Source of the DNA: a virus
Strand: one strand, 5' to 3'
Virus record (IMG/VR): IMGVR_UViG_3300034122_001680
Span: 1-38,499 of that record
Length of the DNA: 38,499 nucleotides
Part shown: positions 35,501 to 38,499 of the stretch, piece by piece
Layout: each line of letters opens with the position of its first letter
Position numbering within the stretch: the first letter of the stretch is position 1
Notes under the pieces: generated by a model
Databases searched by the model: none
Seen by the model: the letters and a program-made list of their open reading frames with translations, nothing else
What the model was told of the DNA's origin: nothing
Made by a program: the position numbers and the translations under genes

Positions 35501-38499
35501 CGGACTGCGTGCCGCTCAGTCGGTTCAGGTAGCCGTCGAAGCCAGCGTCCAGGATGTTGGACTCGGTCTTGAGCTGGTTGCCCGCCACCAGCTTCTGCGG
35601 ATCTGCGTCGGCGTCGTAGACGTTGTTCAGGAACGCGCGGTGCGGGATCGGCCCGACGCCGGCCTCGGGGTTGATGCCCGTGCCTTTGTCAAAGTAGAAG
35701 TACACGCGCTGCTTGAGGCGCTTGTCCTCAGCGTTCATGTACGTCTCGCGGCTGCTGCCCTTCAGCCCGGCGCCGAAGCTGCTGCCGTTGACGAACGTGC
35801 GCGCCGTCTTGCCGTAGCGGTAGGCCTCAAGGTTGTCAAGCCGGCCGCGCTGGTCGCTGGCCTTGATCTCGCCGGTGGTCTCGACCGTGGCCTCTTGCCG
35901 GCCGGCAACCTCTTGCCTGATCAGCTCGGTGGCCTCGCCGCGCTTCTCCTGCGCGTAGCTGGCCAGGGCCTTGGTGACGGCGGCCTTCACCTCGCCCAGG
36001 TTGGCCACCATGCTGTCGGTGTCGAACCCGGTCATGCCCTTCAGGGCCTTGACCATCCGGTCCACCGCACGCACGACGCTCGCGCCCAGGCGCATGGCCG
36101 AGCGCTGGCTGGCCTTGGTGTCCTTGCCCGATGCAAGGATCTCCCGGAACACGTCGCGCCAGAACTCGGTCTCGCGGAACCGGTTGCCAACCACGTCAGC
36201 GGTCAGCTCCTCCATGTCGCCGCGAATGCCGGCCACGTCCAGGTTCACGCCCTCGTTCAGCTTGATGACCTTGACCAGCGCGTCGTAGGCCTGCGGGTTG
36301 TCCGCCTTCAGCTGGTGCAGCAGCTCGTGCCCGAAGACGACCAGGTGGCTGATCTGGCTCTTGACGTTCAGGTGAATCGTCTTGCTGTCACCCGTGCGTA
36401 CAAAGCCATCGGGAGCCATCTCGTTGTCAGACGAGAAGACCACCACCTTCTTGCCGAACATGCTCGCGATCAGCGAGACCATCCGGTGGGTTTGCTTTGA
36501 GATCGTCCCGGAATCTGCTTTGCTTTGCGTCTGCAGCGTGGCCGGGTCGACCGTGGTGATGTTGCCCAGCGTGCTGACGGGCTTGCCCTGCTGTGTTGCC
36601 TCAGGGGCAACATTCGTTTCCTCACGCTGCTCGCTCGCCCGCACCTGGCCCGGCTGATCAGTCGTCGGCAAGGATGAAGCCGGAGCCTGCGTAGGCAGCG
36701 CGGCCGCCCGGTGGGCCCTCTCGATCTGCGCTCCGCGCCGAGTGATGGCGGGCAGCTTCTGATCCGCGGCGATTGCCTGCAGCTGCTGATCAGTCAGCGA
36801 GGCCGCGGGCATGTTGTTGATCTTTCCAGGGCGCGGTGCCTCGACCAGCTTGGCGTCGTAGCCCGCGGCCACCCGTTGCTTGGCCAGCTCCGCGCCGAGG
36901 GTGTCACCTCCGACGACTGTCTGGTTCTGCTGGCCCGTGCCGCCCGCCTGCCCGAACTGGTTGACGTTGACCGCGTCAGGAAGCGGCGACGACTCGCCGC
37001 CCTGCATGAACGCACGCGCCCCCGCCTGGGCTTGCTCAGTTGCAGGAGCCAGGCCTTGCACGCGCTGCAGCCTGCCGTCCCTCGTCGCGTCGGTCTGCCG
37101 CGTTCCGCCGTCTGCGATGACGATTCCGCTTGGTGTTACCTGCGGGCCGGTCAACTCCATCTTCGGCAGGACCAGGCCGGGCTTGGGCCCCAGGCTTTCG
37201 TCGATGCGGTCGTAGGGCTTGCCCAGGCCCGCCTCTTGGAATATCTGCGCTTCCTGAGGCGAGGCGACGCCGCCCCTTTCCTCGACGTTCTTCAGCGCCC
37301 GGGTGACGACGATCTGCCTGGCCTCATCAAGCCGCTTGCGGCGCTGCTCGCGCCCGGTCAGCTCGGCCGACTCAATCTGGTACTGGGCCTGATCGGCACT
37401 GACCTCCGCTTGCGGCGCGGCCGGCATGTCAAGCGACGGCAGCTCCGCCTTTGCGATCGCGAACCTGCCCGGGGTGTTCGGGTGCGGAACGACTTGCAGG
37501 CCCAGCGCGTCGCCACCCTCGTTGGCCGCCTGGTCGCGCAGAACCTTCAGCCGCCCGCGGGCGGTGCGCTCGTCCATCGGCGCCAGGTCCGCGTAGCCGG
37601 AGGCCTCGCCTTCGGCACGCGCGGGCATGCGCCTCTCGAGGTTGGTCTGACGCTGCGCGTCGATGCTGCCTCGCTCGAACTCCGTCATCGCCCCGGGCTG
37701 CGCCGCGGGTGCGGATGCGGACATCTCTTCCGCCCTGGCGCGCATCGCCTGGGCTTGCTCGCGCAGCGCCTGGGCCCGCTGCAGCACCGCCTCGGGCGCA
37801 CGCGGGTTGGACTCGATCAGGCGGGCGGACTCCTCCAGCCGCTGCGCGTCTTGCAGCATCTTCGCCGGGGGCTGGGACGCGGGTGTGCCGTCACGCTGCG
37901 CCAGCAGCTGGGCGTCCCGGTCCGCGGCGGTCTGGGCCGTGTTCAGGCGCGCTGCGGTCGGCGGGGCTGGCGTGTCCATCCGCTGCCCCGGCTGCAGCCC
38001 AGGCGTGCTGTCGGAGTCAGCAAAGACGCTGGGCTGGGTGAGGATGCGGGTCTGACCAGGCTGCAGCCCAGGCGTGCCGGCGGAGGGCTCGGCGAACACG
38101 CTGGGCTGGGTGAGGATGCGGGTCTCACCCGGCTGCAGGCCGGGCGTGCCTGCAGACTGGCCGAACACGCTGGGCCGGGTGTTCTCGCCCGTCGGCCCCA
38201 CGTCGATTCCGGGGATCGGCGCTCCGCCGATGATCTGCTCGGCGGTGGGGAAGTTGCCCGCGGGCTCTATCCCAAGCTCTTGAGCGACACGCTCAGCGGC
38301 GGTTGTACGCTTCTGCTGTAGCAGGTCCGCCATCGAAGGCACGTTGGCCTCGGCGGCGTCGATCGCCGCGCCCAGGTCCGGTGCGGACACGATGCTGGCC
38401 AGCGTCTCCTTGCCATCACTGGTGCCCAGGTAGACCTCGTCGCGCGCACGCTGGAGCTGGTCCAGGCTGCGGTCGAGCTGGGCGTCCGGGTTGGCCGGC
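32535..38499 (-). CDS. Giant polyvalent virion protein, partial (at least 1987 aa)
   Basis: The frame is open at the right edge: 36 further codons without stop precede GTG 38390 (ending GKETLASI). Numbering from GTG 38390: three Pro/Gly repeats at 73-137; disordered Gln/Ala-rich region to about 580; metallopeptidase-like domain 590-842 with HELLH at 688-692 and EELTAD at 727-732; an unnamed domain 849-1051; ART-like domain 1058-1262 (FKRWFGESKAVDGQGRPMVV, YHNTS, LGYDGIVY); NIGL domain 1269-1375; DUF7178-like domain about 1395-1660; C-terminal helices. RASEQR, KASDQR, RASAKR, RKSEKR and KPSEKR mark the borders at 584, 843, 1052, 1263 and 1887. It fits the polyvalent class thought to enter the host with DNA. 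Confidence 0.9.
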   Translation of the reverse strand, partial: PANPDAQLDRSLDQLQRARDEVYLGTSDGKETLASIVSAPDLGAAIDAAEANVPSMADLLQQKRTTAAERVAQELGIEPAGNFPTAEQIIGGAPIPGIDVGPTGENTRPSVFGQSAGTPGLQPGETRILTQPSVFAEPSAGTPGLQPGQTRILTQPSVFADSDSTPGLQPGQRMDTPAPPTAARLNTAQTAADRDAQLLAQRDGTPASQPPAKMLQDAQRLEESARLIESNPRAPEAVLQRAQALREQAQAMRARAEEMSASAPAAQPGAMTEFERGSIDAQRQTNLERRMPARAEGEASGYADLAPMDERTARGRLKVLRDQAANEGGDALGLQVVPHPNTPGRFAIAKAELPSLDMPAAPQAEVSADQAQYQIESAELTGREQRRKRLDEARQIVVTRALKNVEERGGVASPQEAQIFQEAGLGKPYDRIDESLGPKPGLVLPKMELTGPQVTPSGIVIADGGTRQTDATRDGRLQRVQGLAPATEQAQAGARAFMQGGESSPLPDAVNVNQFGQAGGTGQQNQTVVGGDTLGAELAKQRVAAGYDAKLVEAPRPGKINNMPAASLTDQQLQAIAADQKLPAITRRGAQIERAHRAAALPTQAPASSLPTTDQPGQVRASEQREETNVAPEATQQGKPVSTLGNITTVDPATLQTQSKADSGTISKQTHRMVSLIASMFGKKVVVFSSDNEMAPDGFVRTGDSKTIHLNVKSQISHLVVFGHELLHQLKADNPQAYDALVKVIKLNEGVNLDVAGIRGDMEELTADVVGNRFRETEFWRDVFREILASGKDTKASQRSAMRLGASVVRAVDRMVKALKGMTGFDTDSMVANLGEVKAAVTKALASYAQEKRGEATELIRQEVAGRQEATVETTGEIKASDQRGRLDNLEAYRYGKTARTFVNGSSFGAGLKGSSRETYMNAEDKRLKQRVYFYFDKGTGINPEAGVGPIPHRAFLNNVYDADADPQKLVAGNQLKTESNILDAGFDGYLNRLSGTQSGQVIMFGLKPIPVEALQPGQKVRSGAKLEPLPTAPAEWTTQSSGPNRAALEQKMERMQGNPAWARYDMQVVDAGSGFFSLQTKLKDDVRASAKRVPDSPEFKRWFGESKAVDGQGRPMVVYHNTSKDFAVFEPSDLGIHLGTTIAQAEDRAKVHGSEGNNTMPLYASIKNPLRLSDSPSWMDPTWSVERTGLEDYLSPELVQEARALKEKYKANRLAEGFRHDGSANRANRQAAMEVNRKIVEELKALGYDGIVYANTHDGATLAARMRADDSYVAFSPTQIKSAIGNSGTFDPTNPDIRKSEKRILLNIGLSTQEVKGGGMLTEDVVRSAITRTGVEVEDLTVHQSDSELTAVVAVNRGLTDAEGDDLSTRLNQEAIVQRMPDGSGKLFGPMAAEWGPYNAEYFVMADGNRAVDYEPIKESGKRPKPEPKVDPALAAAASDISAAKKIATSQKWRTNRDFKIAIQNAVRAALGGLGLSKDTAEVRKYLVAQILKEARAALVTNANAIGWYDEKVTTALEVVSAVHPELKTDEKSKFAFIWALAVTSNGIKVNKNFELAERAYTSWKNSSPDVDKRVMPTKGIGEGTAASKINKGLATYNELMSAWGYNKTRNFATTLQPNRQVLATFGRKVSGEGVDTMVYGAGVLGPKIGNGFFMNLFGEFGQLTMDRWFVRTWGRLTGNLVDIDQAKIRADKDAFTGLIDLIKTDKEAKRAVEVAIGAPLSKTNPIAMAKRIVSAANSEEVREKLFQVMPANPEREALATEIRGKLKDFISVADELRKAAKTYLGSLDGQIEVPQGSKQRDMMRAVAKEALTELQKDNPDLTMADFQALLWYPEKTLYDTAGAAEDSSDGYSDDEAPDYANAAVNLAKQKGISDERIRAAIEQARSDIAARKRARSGGRGSVGVPLAPGAGAGQAAGQQVKPSEKRSELVSIFNGLQNGRGLALIRAQEKAAGHPMSAAITRIDNQFYDILERLESEGAIRINCK
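32732..32872 (-). CDS. Nested out-of-frame gene inside the giant gene (46 aa)
   Basis: In another frame of the minus strand ATG 32872 opens MNESEQQSNKPDQTSRPESA, QDQADEDLSAYLWLLEQGLA, KLPGSK, ended by TAA. AAAGGA stands seven bases before the ATG, as good as any true start in this window. The amino acid make-up (disordered acidic start, then helix LSAYLWLLEQGLAKL) looks like a real small phage protein. The host frame here codes for a linker between DUF7178-like and C-terminal parts (AGGQQ-type, low complexity), where double coding costs little. Not proven. Confidence 0.5.
   Translation of the reverse strand: MNESEQQSNKPDQTSRPESAQDQADEDLSAYLWLLEQGLAKLPGSK
37980..38174 (-). repeat. Three tandem Pro/Gly repeats in the giant protein
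   Basis: Units at residues 73-95, 96-119 and 120-137 each start PSVF and contain (G/S)TPGLQPG; the first two end in (E/Q)TRILTQ and the third is shortened to QR. The repeats are conserved in DNA as well, with CCAGGCGTG-type segments on the plus strand, so they arose by recent tandem duplication. They lie in a disordered N-terminal region and may be a spacer or a multivalent binding segment. Confidence 0.85.

Noticed and set aside
36099-36119. KASQR (residues 759-763 of the giant protein) as a further processing motif
   Set aside because: It lies inside a predicted helix of the metallopeptidase region, lacks the x-x-S-E-K-R order, and does not match a domain border. PASKR at residue 658 of the 1347-residue protein was left out for similar reasons.
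1-38499. CRISPR array, insertion sequence, diversity-generating retroelement
   Set aside because: No regularly spaced direct repeats of 25-40 bases, no transposase and no reverse transcriptase were seen on either strand. The alternating leader modules and the 43-base duplication are the only notable repeats.

Overview
This window is bacteriophage DNA from end to end. Base composition is uniformly high in GC. Genes are packed with overlapping ATGA or GTGA stop/start junctions, and no bacterial housekeeping gene is visible. The phage is temperate: a tyrosine integrase (26744-27751) lies beside a sequence matching the 3' end of a bacterial tRNA-Leu (about 27838-27863), as expected of attP. Phage genes lie on both sides of this site, so the sequence looks like the free (circular or permuted) phage genome, not an integrated prophage with host flanks. 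GC content and the tRNA-Leu end suggest a proteobacterial host, perhaps Burkholderiales; this is inference. The packaging genes are of the P22 (podovirus) type. Major capsid, tail and lysis genes are not in the window.

Layout. (1) Late genes on the minus strand, 6350 down to 1: two small proteins, small terminase, a 36-residue membrane peptide, large terminase, a 772-residue portal, a beta-rich protein, a coiled-coil protein, and a virion protein cut by the left edge. (2) Rightward early genes, 6610-10477: eight small genes including DUF932, seven of them preceded by repeated, hairpin-containing leaders of two families. (3) Leftward replication operon, 17771-10493: seven small genes, primase-helicase, VRR-NUC nuclease, SNF2-like helicase, HNH protein and a zinc-knuckle protein. 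It converges on region 2 at a long hairpin. (4) Rightward replication operon, 17941-26434 and beyond: small proteins, a DUF2800 Cas4-like nuclease, DUF2815 SSB-like protein, family A DNA polymerase, a DUF5664 nucleotide hydrolase, membrane proteins and small winged-helix or zinc proteins. (5) Integrase and attP, 26.7-28.0 kb. (6) Very large late genes on the minus strand, 38499-27998: a polyvalent protein of more than 1,980 residues (open at the right edge), a ferritin-like protein and a 1347-residue polyvalent protein. Late genes leave at the left edge and re-enter at the right edge, consistent with one circular late operon.

How the genes work together. Regions 3 and 4 diverge from one control region (17772-17940) and together supply a nearly complete replisome: AEP-type primase fused to an SF3 helicase, PolA, an SSB-like protein, a Cas4-like exonuclease, an SNF2 helicase and VRR-NUC. 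Late gene products package DNA. The giant proteins carry ADP-ribosyltransferase-like, metallopeptidase, DUF7178-like and LPD38-like domains and fit the polyvalent-protein class thought to be delivered into the host with phage DNA.

Main leads: (a) one domain of the giant protein also occurs as a separate early protein (6610-7083); (b) a short S-E-K-R-like motif punctuates domain borders in both giant proteins and may mark processing sites; (c) a ferritin with an apparently intact ferroxidase site lies between the two giant genes; (d) small early genes carry two families of repeated hairpin leaders; (e) a palindrome, GACAGCCNGGCTGTC, recurs upstream of several operons; (f) a 46-codon gene with a good ribosome-binding site is nested in another frame of the giant gene.
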